A DNA stretch of 64,000 nt from Palsa-461 sp963768185. Its GTDB lineage: Bacteria; Actinomycetota; Acidimicrobiia; Acidimicrobiales; RAAP-2. The DNA is taken from the NCBI GenBank assembly GCA_963768185.1, contig CAVYGS010000004.1:310001-374000 (forward strand), in the 5' to 3' direction. Both the position numbers and the translations under genes were made by a program. Positions 10,780 through 19,626 of the stretch are shown here, piece after piece. The notes under the pieces were generated by a model. The model ran no database searches, was not told the origin of the DNA, and saw only the letters and a program-made list of their open reading frames with translations. Positions within the stretch are counted from its first letter, which is position 1. Each line of letters opens with the position of its first letter.

Positions 10780-11430
10780 TTGACGGGCGGGCGCGGCGCC
10801 CGGTTGCGCTACATCCCGCCCATTGGCAGTGTGGCCCTCGTGGATCGTCCCGATCCGGCCTCGGGCGGCAGTCAAGGGGGCCGTAATCTCGCGCTCGGCA
10901 GAGCCGTCGTGATCATCGTCGTCGCGGTCGTGCTCGGCGTGCTGATCCTTCGATCCGGTGGGCCGTCGTCGGTCGCCGCCCCGAGCCCGACGACCAGCAC
11001 GACGTCGTCCACCACCACGACGACCGCCCCACCGAGCAACGCGGCGCGCGCCGACGTGAAGGTGCTGGTCGTCAACGACTCGACGACCAGCGGTGTCGCT
11101 GGCGAGTACACCACCGTGCTGCAGCACGCCGGATGGTCGGTCCTGGTCCCTGGGAACGCGAACCCGCCGGTGCGGGCGACGAGCTTGGTGTACTACGCGA
11201 ACAACAAGCGGCCCGACGCTGACGCGATCGCGGCCTCCCTCGGTCTTCCGCTCTCTGACGTGTTGCCGCTCAGCCCCGCGACGCCGGTCTCCAACACCGC
11301 CGGCGCGGATGTCGTGCTGGTCGTCGGAGCCGATCTCGCGGCGAAGACGCCCCCGTCGACGGTGCCCTCGACCACCACCACCACGGCGCCAAAGAAGACC
11401 ACCACGACGACCAAGGCGAAGTCGCACTGA
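10780..11430 (+). CDS. Membrane-anchored LytR C-terminal-domain protein with Thr-rich linkers
   Basis: A short cytoplasmic N-terminus is followed by one TM helix (~residues 39-56, ALGRAVVIIVVAVVLGVLIL), a Pro/Ser/Thr-rich linker, then ~100 residues opening VKVLVVNDSTTSGVAGEYTTVL, which match the LytR_C domain (PF13399 type) found in actinobacterial wall-associated proteins. A second Thr/Pro/Lys-rich tail closes the protein. The start is uncertain: TTG 10780, TTG 10804 or GTG 10831. The C-terminal domain should be outside the membrane. Its exact role in envelope biology is unknown. It overlaps the otsB start. Confidence 0.82.
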   Translation: MTGGRGARLRYIPPIGSVALVDRPDPASGGSQGGRNLALGRAVVIIVVAVVLGVLILRSGGPSSVAAPSPTTSTTSSTTTTTAPPSNAARADVKVLVVNDSTTSGVAGEYTTVLQHAGWSVLVPGNANPPVRATSLVYYANNKRPDADAIAASLGLPLSDVLPLSPATPVSNTAGADVVLVVGADLAAKTPPSTVPSTTTTTAPKKTTTTTKAKSH

Positions 11431-12212
11431 GCGTCGCGGTCCCCGGCATCCTCGAACCCATCGCCGCACACCCGGAGTCGTCCGCGGTGCTCTTGGACTT
11501 CGACGGAACCCTCTCCCAGATTGTCCCCGACCCGGCCGCCGCCCGGCCGCTCCCGGGGGTCCCGGACCTGTTGGCCGCCCTCGGGGCTCGCTACCAGGTG
11601 GTGGCGGTCGTCTCCGGCCGTCCGGCGCAGTTCCTCGAGGATCACCTCGGTCGCTCGGCCGGAGTCCGTCTGGTCGGCCTCTACGGCTTGGAGGAAGTGG
11701 GCGCCGCCGCCGGCCCGACGCTCGACCCTTCGGAGCTGGCGGGTTGGGGACCGGTCATGACCGGGCTGGCGGACCGAGCCGAGCGCGAGGCCCCGGACGG
11801 CGTCTCGATCGAGCGCAAGGGCCTCGGGTTCACGTTCCACTACCGGCGGGCCCCCGAACGCGAGGGCTGGGTGCTCGGTTTTGCCGAGGCGGCCCGCGGC
11901 CGTGACGGCATCGTCGTCCAGCGCGGCCGCCGAGCGGTCGAGTTCCGCCCCCGCATCGATGTCGACAAGGGTTCGACCGCACTGGCGCTCGCGAGCGGAT
12001 GCGAGGGTGCGTGCTGCTTCGGCGACGATCTCGGTGACCTCGCGACCTTCTCGGCCATGGACCGCCTCGCGGACGGCGGCTGCTACGTCGTGCGGGTCGC
12101 CGTGAGCGACCTCGAGACGCCGAGCGCGGTCATCGAGGCGGCGGATCTCGTCGTCGACGGGCCAGACGGCGCGGTCGAGGTGCTCCGGGCGCTGGCTGAC
12201 ACCCGCACCTGA
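11427..12212 (+). CDS. otsB: Trehalose-6-phosphate phosphatase
   Basis: HAD-superfamily phosphatase that releases trehalose from trehalose-6-phosphate. Motif I is LDFDGTL with the nucleophilic Asp, motif II VSGRP, and GDDLGD near the C-terminus is the Mg-binding motif IV; RKGLGFTFHYR is the OtsB cap signature. Homology extends upstream of GTG 11487 (ILEPIAAHPESSAVLLDFDGT), and the only in-frame start candidate covering it is CTG at 11427, which overlaps the preceding stop as CTGA. GTG 11487 is the conservative alternative. No OtsA is nearby. Confidence 0.9.
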   Translation: MSVAVPGILEPIAAHPESSAVLLDFDGTLSQIVPDPAAARPLPGVPDLLAALGARYQVVAVVSGRPAQFLEDHLGRSAGVRLVGLYGLEEVGAAAGPTLDPSELAGWGPVMTGLADRAEREAPDGVSIERKGLGFTFHYRRAPEREGWVLGFAEAARGRDGIVVQRGRRAVEFRPRIDVDKGSTALALASGCEGACCFGDDLGDLATFSAMDRLADGGCYVVRVAVSDLETPSAVIEAADLVVDGPDGAVEVLRALADTRT

Positions 12213-12282
12213 GGGACCGTCGGCGATCCACCGAAACGGCGGGGCCCGAACGGACGGAAGCGGCCAGCTCGTCCGGCCGCCG

Positions 12283-14055
12283 TCACCGTTGGTCCGACTC
12301 GGCCCCGATGGTCTCGTCGTAGAGGGCCATCGCTTGGTCGACCGTCCGGCCCGCGTCCTCGGCCAGCAGCAGTCGATCACGGACCAGCGCGGCGGCCACC
12401 GACGCCACCTCGGCCTCGTAGGCGGCGCGGTCAGCGGGTGCGGGACCCGACTGCACTGGCAGCCGGCTCCCGGTCATTTCGTAGAGGACGTCGGGCAGAC
12501 CCTCGACGTGCACCCTGGGGTTCCATCCGGTGTAGGCGGCGACCGGGACCGCGACCGCGGGGAGCCGGACGCCGGCGACCTCGTTTCCCGTCTGGTCGAC
12601 CGTCGACACGATGGCGGCGCGGGGCGGTCCGAGTTCGAGCGGCCACGTCGTCGAGTCGGGGTCGATGGCCGGGGTGAAGGGCAATGACGCCGGGTCGGGG
12701 AGGTGGCCCTTGGTGAACCCGGCGAGCACCTCCGGACGGGTGGTCGCGGTGCCGTCGGCATGGCGCGGCACCTGGCTGGCGGACGGGTCGCTGCCCTCGC
12801 ACACCCACTGCTCGAGCTGGACGAGCAGTGCCCTCATGATGGGCTGGGGGTCGAGCTTGTGGACCGGGTTGGCTACCGGGAAGGACTCCTTGATCGCGTA
12901 GGTGCCGATGTGGTCGGTCCCCGAGATCAGGAAGCACCGGGCGTCGGGATCCTCGGGCAGGTCGACTCCGGTCTCGTCTTCCTGGTGCACGAGTGCACCG
13001 TCGCCCCGCCAGTACTCCCAGGAGCTGTTCGTGAACAGCACCTTCGGGGCACCGCCGAGCGACCGCTGGCGACTGAGAAGCAGGGTCGTGTCGAAGGGCG
13101 GTCCGTACCCGGGGGTCAGCGGGTGGGTGAGCGAAGGTTGGCCGAACCGTTGGTTGAACTCGCCGCGGCGGGCACTGGCGATATGGGCGAACACACCGTC
13201 GAACACCTGCTGTCCCTGCTCGTCGAGATTGAGGCCCAGGTGCAAGAGCTCGCGGAGGAATCGGCCGCTTTGTGACACCCCGAATGCGAAGACCCGGTCG
13301 TGGGACTCCCGCAGGTGGGCGCCGAAGTCGCGGAAGGCGAGCAGACCGGTACCGACAACCGGAGCGGTGCTCGAGCGGTAGTCGAGCTCGTACCAGTGGA
13401 ACGCACGAAACCCGCCGTCGACCTCGACGCGTGTCGGGTCCGGGAATCGCCACGCACTTCGGGGCACTTCGCGCTTCTCGCCCTGCGGTGCCGTCCGGAC
13501 GGTGAGCATGGCGTCGGGGTCGTCGACATTGGCCGTCGGGTAGCCGGCGAAGGCGAAGAGGGCGGTGGAGTCGCTCAAAGCGTGGTCGGACTGGTCGACG
13601 TCGGGACGGAACTCGACCCGCATCCAACCCGGGGTGACGGAGGCACGGGGCACGTCGAGCCCGAGCCTGCCGGTCTCGCGCAGGACGTCCCACTGCCAAC
13701 CGCACCACACGATCGTCCATCCCCGCTTCAGCAGGAACCCGTCGCCGGGATGCGGCGGCCCGGTGTCAAAGGTCTGCTCCGCATCCAGCGCGAAGGGGAG
13801 CCCGCCGAGCATCCCTCGGTTTGGGACCACGACGAGGGCATGGCCCCCGTTCGCCTGCACCGGCCTCAGGATGCGGACATCGGCGGTCACCCGCACCTTG
13901 CCGTCGACGCCCGGTTGGACCAGGTCGAGGTCGACGATGCGAGGGAACCCAGGATCGGCCGTCGAGAAGGCGAAGGTGGCCGTCCCGCTCACCCACTCGA
14001 AGGAAGGATCCCGGTAGGGGGTCACCGATTGGGTTTCAAGCGACTCGAGCATCAC
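12283..14055 (-). CDS. Alpha/beta hydrolase domain-containing protein (large esterase-like)
   Basis: A 590-aa protein of the Abhydrolase_10-like family (my recognition): a beta-rich N-terminal region (~1-240), then the hydrolase core with the nucleophile elbow GVSQSGRF (~residues 270-277). Candidate acid and His lie in the second half (ISGTDHIGTY). No signal peptide is seen, so it is probably cytoplasmic. Relatives sit in actinobacterial catabolic loci but rarely have known substrates. It starts ATG-ATG at 14055 and converges on otsB with a 70-bp gap containing only a weak GCGGCC/GGCCGC hairpin (12260-12280). Confidence 0.85.
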   Translation of the reverse strand: MMLESLETQSVTPYRDPSFEWVSGTATFAFSTADPGFPRIVDLDLVQPGVDGKVRVTADVRILRPVQANGGHALVVVPNRGMLGGLPFALDAEQTFDTGPPHPGDGFLLKRGWTIVWCGWQWDVLRETGRLGLDVPRASVTPGWMRVEFRPDVDQSDHALSDSTALFAFAGYPTANVDDPDAMLTVRTAPQGEKREVPRSAWRFPDPTRVEVDGGFRAFHWYELDYRSSTAPVVGTGLLAFRDFGAHLRESHDRVFAFGVSQSGRFLRELLHLGLNLDEQGQQVFDGVFAHIASARRGEFNQRFGQPSLTHPLTPGYGPPFDTTLLLSRQRSLGGAPKVLFTNSSWEYWRGDGALVHQEDETGVDLPEDPDARCFLISGTDHIGTYAIKESFPVANPVHKLDPQPIMRALLVQLEQWVCEGSDPSASQVPRHADGTATTRPEVLAGFTKGHLPDPASLPFTPAIDPDSTTWPLELGPPRAAIVSTVDQTGNEVAGVRLPAVAVPVAAYTGWNPRVHVEGLPDVLYEMTGSRLPVQSGPAPADRAAYEAEVASVAAALVRDRLLLAEDAGRTVDQAMALYDETIGAESDQR

Positions 14056-14111
14056 CCAGCCAATCGCGTGCGTTGAAGGGTGTCACCAGGGCGTTACCCG
14101 GGACGGTCCGG

Positions 14112-14750
14112 TCAGACCGAGATGTGGTTCCGGGCGGCGTTGACCCGTGGCCGGGTGATCTCGAAGAAGCCTTTGTGCTCCGAGAGCACCTGGATCGCGT
14201 CCCACAGCCGAAGCGCGTCCTCCCCGACCGGAGCGGGGGCCATCACCGGTCCCTTGAAGCCGTGCGGAGGGCTGGTCCGCACGACGATCGTCGGGGTCTG
14301 CGTCTTGGGACCGCCGAAGGCGTAGGCAACCTCCATCGATTCGCGGATCGGAGCGTCCCACTTCTCGTCCTCGGCCGCCTCGGTCAGCGCCGGGTCGAGA
14401 CCGGCGGCCACCACGCAGTCCGCGGGAAGGCGATCGAGCGGCGGGCACCGGGGGGAGAAGCGGAGCCGTCCCCACTCCGAGTAGAGGCGGTCCACCGCCT
14501 CCTCGCCATCGCCGGCCCGGGCCGCCTCGAAGATGCGAAGCATCCGGTGGGCGACCGCGTGGCCCTCGAGGGCGGCCTGCCGGTATTCGTCGGGTACGGT
14601 TGGTGCCACGCCGTAGTCGTCGCGGATCTCCAGGCAGTACGAGCGCCAGTAGAGATCCAGCTCACGCTGCGGTGCGACCTCCAGCAGCCAACGAGAGGTG
14701 ATCCACGCCCAGGGACAGCCGGGGTCGACGAACACCTCGACGTCTGTCAC
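14112..14750 (-). CDS. DsbA-like protein, mycothiol-dependent nitroreductase (Rv2466c) type
   Basis: A 212-aa thioredoxin-fold protein opening VEVFVDPGCPWAW (~residues 3-16). The family keeps CPWAW, a single active-site Cys with no CxxC pair, consistent with mycothiol-linked rather than dithiol chemistry. The rest has the DsbA helical insertion. In Mycobacterium the homologue reduces nitro-drugs with mycothiol; the physiological substrate is uncertain. GTG at 14750 follows a -10-like TAAGAT by seven bases, suggesting a leaderless mRNA. Confidence 0.82.
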   Translation of the reverse strand: MTDVEVFVDPGCPWAWITSRWLLEVAPQRELDLYWRSYCLEIRDDYGVAPTVPDEYRQAALEGHAVAHRMLRIFEAARAGDGEEAVDRLYSEWGRLRFSPRCPPLDRLPADCVVAAGLDPALTEAAEDEKWDAPIRESMEVAYAFGGPKTQTPTIVVRTSPPHGFKGPVMAPAPVGEDALRLWDAIQVLSEHKGFFEITRPRVNAARNHISV

Positions 14751-14757
14751 GTGTCGA

Positions 14758-14763
14758 ATCTTA
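14758..14763 (-). promoter_or_regulatory. -10 element, leaderless start of the DsbA-like gene
   Basis: On the reverse strand TAAGAT ends seven bases before the GTG at 14750, the spacing expected when transcription starts on the start codon. Confidence 0.5.
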
Positions 14764-14828
14764 GGGTGGCACGACCACCTGGGGCCCATTCCGCCCGTGG
14801 CGCTCGGGTCGGCGGGAGTTCGTCGCGG

Positions 14829-14834
14829 TAATTT
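14829..14834 (+). promoter_or_regulatory. -10 element, leaderless start of the 14841 gene
   Basis: TAATTT ends six bases before the ATG at 14841; no Shine-Dalgarno is present. It is divergent from the DsbA-like promoter 65 bases away. Confidence 0.5.
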
Positions 14835-14840
14835 CCGGCC

Positions 14841-15608
14841 ATGGCTGCTTTCGTTGGAACACCCACAGACGACCTGCCCGACGTCCTGGCATTCGACGGA
14901 TGCCGCATCACCGACATCTTCGTCTCGATGTGCGCCCGCCATCCCGAAGGCAAGGATGCCGAGTACCTCCGCTGGCACACCTTTGACCACCGGCCTGAGC
15001 AATACCGGGTGTCGGAGATCCGGGCGTCGATGCGCCTGGTGTCGACCCCGGAGTGTCGCGCCAGTCGTGCCCGCAGCGAGCAGCCCTACGACGAGGTTGA
15101 CCACGTGATGTCGTACTTCTTCGCCGACATGTCGGGGATGCGCGGGTTCAACGACCTCTCGGCGGCACTCCGAGCTGGAGGTCGGACGCCGTATCTTCTG
15201 CCGCTCGTCGAACGGGGCATCTTCAACGTCGAGGGTGGCGTGGCGTCGCCGGACATCAAGGTCGGAGCGGATGCGCTGCCTTGGTTACCCGTCCAGGGTG
15301 CGTACCTTCTCATTGAACGAGGGACCGCCCCGGCATCGGCCTTGGTCGCGGTGGACGGCGTCGCCGGTGTCTGGTGGGGAACGAGCCGCGAGTTCGAGCC
15401 GGACTTCTCGACCGCCGACGGCCGACCGATGAGCTCGGCGGACGGAGTGCAGATCACCTACTGCTTCCTCAATGACGACCCGGTGGTGACGGCCGGACGA
15501 CTGTCCGCGTCCCTCGAGCAGCGGTGGTCCGATGGCGGGCTGGTGCCCCTGCTCGCGGCCCCTTTCCACGTGGTGACCGGCTACGACTTCGACGAGCATG
15601 TGCCGTAG
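14841..15608 (+). CDS. Hypothetical protein, possibly EthD/dimeric alpha-beta barrel-like
   Basis: 255 aa, no signal peptide or TM segment. It has two halves of similar length: the first has an HTFDHRPEQYRVSEIRASMRL-like segment with paired His, and the second has AYLLIERG...AGVWWG. This faintly recalls tandem ferredoxin-like (dimeric alpha-beta barrel, EthD/Dabb) domains. I do not recognise a named family and assign no reaction. ATG 14841 is preceded by a -10-like TAATTT at leaderless spacing. Confidence 0.6.
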   Translation: MAAFVGTPTDDLPDVLAFDGCRITDIFVSMCARHPEGKDAEYLRWHTFDHRPEQYRVSEIRASMRLVSTPECRASRARSEQPYDEVDHVMSYFFADMSGMRGFNDLSAALRAGGRTPYLLPLVERGIFNVEGGVASPDIKVGADALPWLPVQGAYLLIERGTAPASALVAVDGVAGVWWGTSREFEPDFSTADGRPMSSADGVQITYCFLNDDPVVTAGRLSASLEQRWSDGGLVPLLAAPFHVVTGYDFDEHVP

Positions 15609-15671
15609 GCCGCCGATGTCAGCGTCGCCCGGAGGGGGCCGCGCCCCGGCGCGTCGTCAAACGTGCCGGGG

Positions 15672-15677
15672 TATTCT
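15672..15677 (+). promoter_or_regulatory. -10 element, leaderless start of the DinB-like gene
   Basis: TATTCT ends six bases before the GTG at 15684, with no ribosome-binding site in between. The same geometry occurs at several other genes in this window. Confidence 0.5.
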
Positions 15678-15683
15678 CGCCGC

Positions 15684-16298
15684 GTGACGAACCCGACGAC
15701 CCAGCCCCCGGCATCGGCCGATGACCTCGAGAGGCTGCGCCACGCGCGCGGCGAAGGCTGGCAGTGGCACCGCATCCAGGAGGAGCCGTGCCCGCAATGC
15801 GGCCACAACCCGGCTGGCATGGACCCCGAGGTGCTGGCGGCGCTCATCCTCGAACTGATCGTGGCGTGGCGCGAGTTCCTGGTCGCCGCGGATGACGAGT
15901 ATCTGCGTCACATCCCTGAACCCGGTGTGTTCTCGCCGATCCAGTACGGGGCCCACGTCAGCGGGACGCTCCGGGTTGCCGGCGACCGGGTGAAACTGGG
16001 GAGGGAGCAGGCGAACCCGGTCGTTCCCATCTTCAATCCTCCCCAAGAGGAGTGGGTCGCGTACAACGAGCTCGAGGTGGAGGCGCTCGCCGCCGAGTTG
16101 GAGGCGAACGCTCGACGGCTCACTGACATGCTCGACTCTCTTGATGCTTCCGAGTGGTCTCGGACGGTGATCAACGACCGGGGGCCCTATGGCGTGTACA
16201 GCTTCACGCTGGCCGGGATCGCCCGGAACGCCGCGCACGAGACCCACCACCATCTGCTCGACGCCAAGGGGACCCTGAACGCCGACTCATCGTCGTAG
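15684..16298 (+). CDS. DinB-like/YfiT-type four-helix protein
   Basis: 204 aa from GTG 15684. The helical core has histidines positioned as in DinB metal-dependent proteins: YGAHVSG (~first ligand) and AAHETHHH near the C-terminus (second and third). A CPQCGHN segment near residue 36 is unusual for the family and could bind an extra metal. DinB-fold proteins are often thiol (mycothiol/bacillithiol)-dependent transferases or hydrolases; no substrate can be assigned. Confidence 0.75.
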   Translation: MTNPTTQPPASADDLERLRHARGEGWQWHRIQEEPCPQCGHNPAGMDPEVLAALILELIVAWREFLVAADDEYLRHIPEPGVFSPIQYGAHVSGTLRVAGDRVKLGREQANPVVPIFNPPQEEWVAYNELEVEALAAELEANARRLTDMLDSLDASEWSRTVINDRGPYGVYSFTLAGIARNAAHETHHHLLDAKGTLNADSSS

Positions 16299-16365
16299 GG
16301 CCCAACGCCGGGCGCTGCGCCGGCCCGTTGGACGGTGTCTCGGGCCTCATGATCGGAGATATGTC

Positions 16366-16860
16366 GTGGAGGACAGCGAGCTGCACGACCGGCTGGCGGC
16401 ACTCGAGGAGCGGATCAGGCTTCTGGAGGACCACGTCGCCATCCATCGGCTGATCAACAGCTGGGGCCCGGCCGTCGACACGGGCAACGCCGGGGCCGCG
16501 GGCGCGCTGTTCTCCGACGACGCGATCCTGGAGTCGGACCTCTCCTACCTGATCGGTCCGGCCGCGATCTCCTACATGGTGACCGGTGAGGGCCATCAGG
16601 CCCTGATCCGCGGAGGGTCTGCCCACATTCCGGCCTTTCCGGTCATCCGAGTGGACGGGGACACGGCCACGGCGTTCGGCTACACGCGCGTCTACCGGCA
16701 CACCGAGGACGGGTATGAGGTCTGGAGGGTCTCGGCGAATGCTTGGAAGTTCAAGCGGACCGAGGCTGGATGGAGAGTCAGCCGACGGACCAACCACGTG
16801 ATCGACGGTGGACCGCAGGCACCGAAGCTCCTGAGTCAGCTCTTCGAAATACCGAAATGA
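16366..16860 (+). CDS. SnoaL/NTF2-like protein
   Basis: 164 aa with an N-terminal heptad-like helix (LHDRLAALEERIRLLEDHVAIHRLINSW) followed by the NTF2 cone fold: DDAILESDLSYLIG, a central DGDTATAFGYTRVY strand pair and terminal GWRVSRRTNHVIDG. This matches SnoaL_4-type domains that accompany ring-hydroxylating oxygenases and steroid-isomerase-like enzymes. GTG start with GGAG about eight bases upstream. No catalytic residue can be named with confidence. Confidence 0.78.
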   Translation: MEDSELHDRLAALEERIRLLEDHVAIHRLINSWGPAVDTGNAGAAGALFSDDAILESDLSYLIGPAAISYMVTGEGHQALIRGGSAHIPAFPVIRVDGDTATAFGYTRVYRHTEDGYEVWRVSANAWKFKRTEAGWRVSRRTNHVIDGGPQAPKLLSQLFEIPK

Positions 16861-16927
16861 GCGGAGGCGCTCCTAGACGATGTGGAAGGGTACGCTGACC
16901 GACCGCCGTGGCGTGAGGGCCGGAAGG

Positions 16928-17659
16928 TCAGACCTTGATCGCGGCCAGAAAACGGTTCAGCAGGTCCGCATTACCCACGACTTCGACCTGGGATGCGGGC
17001 AACCGGCGCCAAACGAGGAGCATGAGGTCCGAAGCCGAGCCCCGGGCGGCGACATCTCCTTTGGCATGTTCTCGCGTCACGATCACGCCGTCATCGGAGC
17101 CCCGGAGGAGCCACTCCCCTTCGACGTCGGTGCAATGGAAATGAAGGGTCTCACCAGGCTCAACAGCGTCTTTGCCCCAGCGCGGGACGAAGAACGTCAG
17201 GAACTCATCGACGCCATCCGAGGCCAATGGCCCGTCGATTGGCGCCGGACTTCTCCCGGCAGCGAGCTGAGCGTCGACGCGATGGATCGAGGTCTCGTGG
17301 GCGCGGCGGCGGTACCAGAAATGGGCCGTACGGTCGGCGGGTGAGAACGTCCATACCGATGTCGACGGATCGGTCCTCTTGAAGGCATCGACCACAGCCT
17401 GTGACCCGGCCAGGAACCAGGGCACCAGGGCCTCACCAGTCGGCGGATCCTCGGGCAACTCAGCGGGAACACGCTCGATCGTCTGGCGTTCAACGATCGT
17501 GCGCGCCCAGAAATCACCGGACGCGCAATGAACGATGAGATCGGCGACGGTCGACTCCGGACAAGATGGAACCGGCGCGGAAGTCCCGGCTGCCTGGGCC
17601 GCTTCGGCAAGGTCGATCGACTCGCGAGTGAGAGCGCTCAGATACTGGTCGGGTTCCAA
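16928..17659 (-). CDS. Maleylpyruvate isomerase family mycothiol-dependent enzyme
   Basis: 243 aa from TTG 17659, chosen because AAGGGG lies five bases upstream and homology begins at DQYLSALTRES. The N-terminal DinB_2/MDMPI_N domain carries metal-site histidines (DLIVHCASGDFWART; RRRAHETSIHRVDAQ). The C-terminal MDMPI_C domain contains LHFHCTDVEGEW and a GSASDLMLLVWRRLP motif. Proteins of this group use mycothiol as cofactor or metal ligand. The substrate is unknown. It is divergent from the aldo/keto reductase across 199 bp. Confidence 0.85.
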   Translation of the reverse strand: MEPDQYLSALTRESIDLAEAAQAAGTSAPVPSCPESTVADLIVHCASGDFWARTIVERQTIERVPAELPEDPPTGEALVPWFLAGSQAVVDAFKRTDPSTSVWTFSPADRTAHFWYRRRAHETSIHRVDAQLAAGRSPAPIDGPLASDGVDEFLTFFVPRWGKDAVEPGETLHFHCTDVEGEWLLRGSDDGVIVTREHAKGDVAARGSASDLMLLVWRRLPASQVEVVGNADLLNRFLAAIKV

Positions 17660-17858
17660 GTCTGCCCCTTGCGTGGGTTCGTTCGGGCGTGGGCCGAGCG
17701 GATCGGTCGACGTGTCGCCATCCTCACACGACGTGAGCTCCTTTGACCAGGAGCAAGCGCCGCGACGGTTGAACTGCGGATCGGTGGCTGATGTGTCATC
17801 ACCGCAAACAGGGGTGCCGAGCTGCTGAGGAGATGCACTCCGATGGATATCCTGCCTC

Positions 17859-18785
17859 ATGACCATTGAGACCCGACCGCTCGGACGGACCGGAACTGAG
17901 GTGACCATCCTCGGCTATGGCGCGATGGAGCTGCGAGGCCGACCTCGGGGACCAGCAATCGAAGACGAGGACGCAGGCCGTCTCCTCAATGCGGTCCTTG
18001 ACGGCGGCATCAATCTGATCGACACCTCGATTGACTATGGCCACAGTGAGGAGCTGATCGGGCGGTATCTCGCTGAGCGTCGCCACGAGTACTTTCTGGC
18101 ATCGAAGTGCGGATGCCTTCTTGGCGACCTGCCACCGGGCGCGACCCCGCCCTTTCCCCACGATTATCGGGCCGAGAACATTCGCGCCGGGATCGAGCAG
18201 AGCCTCCGCCGGCTCCACACGGACTACCTCGATCTGCTGCAGATCCACATCTCACCGAGTCGCGAGCAGTTGGAGGCCGACAAGACCGTCGAGACACTCT
18301 TCTCCCTGCGCGATGAGGGAAAGGTCCGCTTCATCGGCATGTCTGGAACGCTTCCCCACCTTGCCGACCACATCGCCATGGGCGTGTTCGATGTCTTTCA
18401 AATCCCCTATTCGGCGATCCAGCGAGAGCACGAAGAGCTCATCACCGCCGCGGCAACCTCAGGCGCCGGCACCCTCATCAGGGGCGGCGTCGCCCGCGGC
18501 GCCCCGTCCGAGGACAAGAAATGGCGCACTGGACCGATTGGGCTCTCCGAGGGCGAAGGCCAACGGCGCTGGGAGTCGTCCGGGGTGGACGAGATCCTTG
18601 GGGACATGGGCCACTACGAGTTCGTGCTTCGTTTCACGCTGAGTCATCCAGACCTGTCGAGCACCATCGTCGGCACGTCCAATATCGAACACCTTCGATC
18701 CAATCTGGGCTTCGCCGAGAAAGGACCGCTCTCGGCCGATCTCTACGGGGAAGCCAAGCTCCGCCTGGGTTCCGCCAACCGGTAG
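17859..18785 (+). CDS. Aldo/keto reductase
   Basis: 308-aa NADPH-dependent (beta/alpha)8 barrel. The catalytic tetrad is visible: Asp and Tyr in DTSIDYGHSE (~residues 53-62), Lys in LASKCG, His in LLQIH. STIVGTSNIEHL near the C-terminus binds the cofactor phosphate. A -10-like TATCCT (17848-17853) ends five bases before the ATG, so the mRNA may be leaderless. The YghZ/general-stress AKR type is likely; the carbonyl substrate is unknown. Confidence 0.9.
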   Translation: MTIETRPLGRTGTEVTILGYGAMELRGRPRGPAIEDEDAGRLLNAVLDGGINLIDTSIDYGHSEELIGRYLAERRHEYFLASKCGCLLGDLPPGATPPFPHDYRAENIRAGIEQSLRRLHTDYLDLLQIHISPSREQLEADKTVETLFSLRDEGKVRFIGMSGTLPHLADHIAMGVFDVFQIPYSAIQREHEELITAAATSGAGTLIRGGVARGAPSEDKKWRTGPIGLSEGEGQRRWESSGVDEILGDMGHYEFVLRFTLSHPDLSSTIVGTSNIEHLRSNLGFAEKGPLSADLYGEAKLRLGSANR

Positions 18786-18821
18786 CGCTTCTCAGCGCGG
18801 TTCGGTTTCATCCGGCGACTC

Positions 18822-19607
18822 TCAGCCGAGCCAGCCCATCTCCCGAAGGAACGGTTGGGTTTCGGCAACGCGGCCGGTCAGCACCGCGGGGTCGCCGGTG
18901 CAGAGCAGGAGGGCGGTCTCGGTGATGTAGCTGATGTCTTCGGTGTCCTCCTTCGCCAGGTCAAGCGTTCCGGCCCCCGGGGTCGCAACCGGCTTGGTGG
19001 TGGAGGCAGCGTTCACCGCGATCCCGTCGGCGTAGAGCTCGGCGGCGAAGCTCTGCGCCAGCCGGGCGAGCGCCGCTTTGCAGGTGCCGTACACACCGAA
19101 TCCAGCGGCACGGTCGAAGTCCGAGAACGGAGGGCCGTCGATCCGCTCGCCAGCGAGAGACGTCAACATCAGGACCCACCCCCGCTTCCGCTCGCGCATC
19201 GCGGGAATCGCCATTTGGGTGAGGTGCAGGGGAGCGAGGACGTGCATCTCGATCATCAGTCGAGCCCGCTTCTCGGGGAACTCGTCCAGTGGACGGAGGA
19301 ACGTCACGGCCGCGTTGTTCACGAGGATGTCCGGCGACCCGACCTGCGCTTTGACTTCGGTCATGAGTCGCTCGCGGTCCTCGGGGTTCGAAAGATCCGC
19401 CTGGATGGCCACGGCCTGCCCACCGGCGGAGAGGATCTCCTCCCGGGTCTCTTGAAGCGAGCCGAGATATTTGGGATCCGGCTCCATCGTCCGCGCGGTG
19501 ATCGCCACCACGGCACCCTCCGCCGCCAACCGTTGGGCGATCGCCCGACCGAGGCCGCGGCTGCCACCGGTGACGAGGGCGACCTTCCCTTCGCACATGG
19601 ATGCCAT
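18822..19607 (-). CDS. Short-chain dehydrogenase/reductase
   Basis: 261 aa from ATG 19607; ATG 19598 is an alternative. Motifs: VTGGSRGLGRA (cofactor), NNAAV, MLTSLAG with the catalytic Ser, and YGTCKAAL with Tyr and Lys. The C-terminus lacks the usual DGG ending, as in peroxisomal HSDL2-like SDRs. TAGTGT on the reverse strand (19616-19621) ends eight bases before 19607. It is divergent from the kinase gene by 19 bp and likely belongs to the same acyl-CoA module. Confidence 0.88.
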   Translation of the reverse strand: MASMCEGKVALVTGGSRGLGRAIAQRLAAEGAVVAITARTMEPDPKYLGSLQETREEILSAGGQAVAIQADLSNPEDRERLMTEVKAQVGSPDILVNNAAVTFLRPLDEFPEKRARLMIEMHVLAPLHLTQMAIPAMRERKRGWVLMLTSLAGERIDGPPFSDFDRAAGFGVYGTCKAALARLAQSFAAELYADGIAVNAASTTKPVATPGAGTLDLAKEDTEDISYITETALLLCTGDPAVLTGRVAETQPFLREMGWLG

Positions 19608-19626
19608 GAGCGGCAACACTAACCCT
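19608..19626. promoter_or_regulatory. Very short divergent promoter region (SDR / APH kinase)
   Basis: Only 19 bases separate the two divergent starts. The reverse strand has TAGTGT at leaderless distance from the SDR. On the forward strand AACACT (19615-19620) is the nearest -10-like hexamer, six bases before the GTG at 19627. Both promoters must overlap the opposite coding region. Confidence 0.35.

Noticed and set aside
11341..11428. Repeat array in the ACC/ACG-rich tract of the LytR_C gene
   Set aside because: It is a coding Thr-rich linker, not a tandem repeat with a fixed unit.
10612..11469. Minus-strand frame running through the tRNA and LytR_C gene
   Set aside because: Passes through the tRNA and mirrors the Thr-rich LytR_C sequence.
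12260..12280. Terminator between otsB and the hydrolase
   Set aside because: 6-bp arms with a 9-nt loop in 70%+ GC sequence are not above chance and there is no T-tract.
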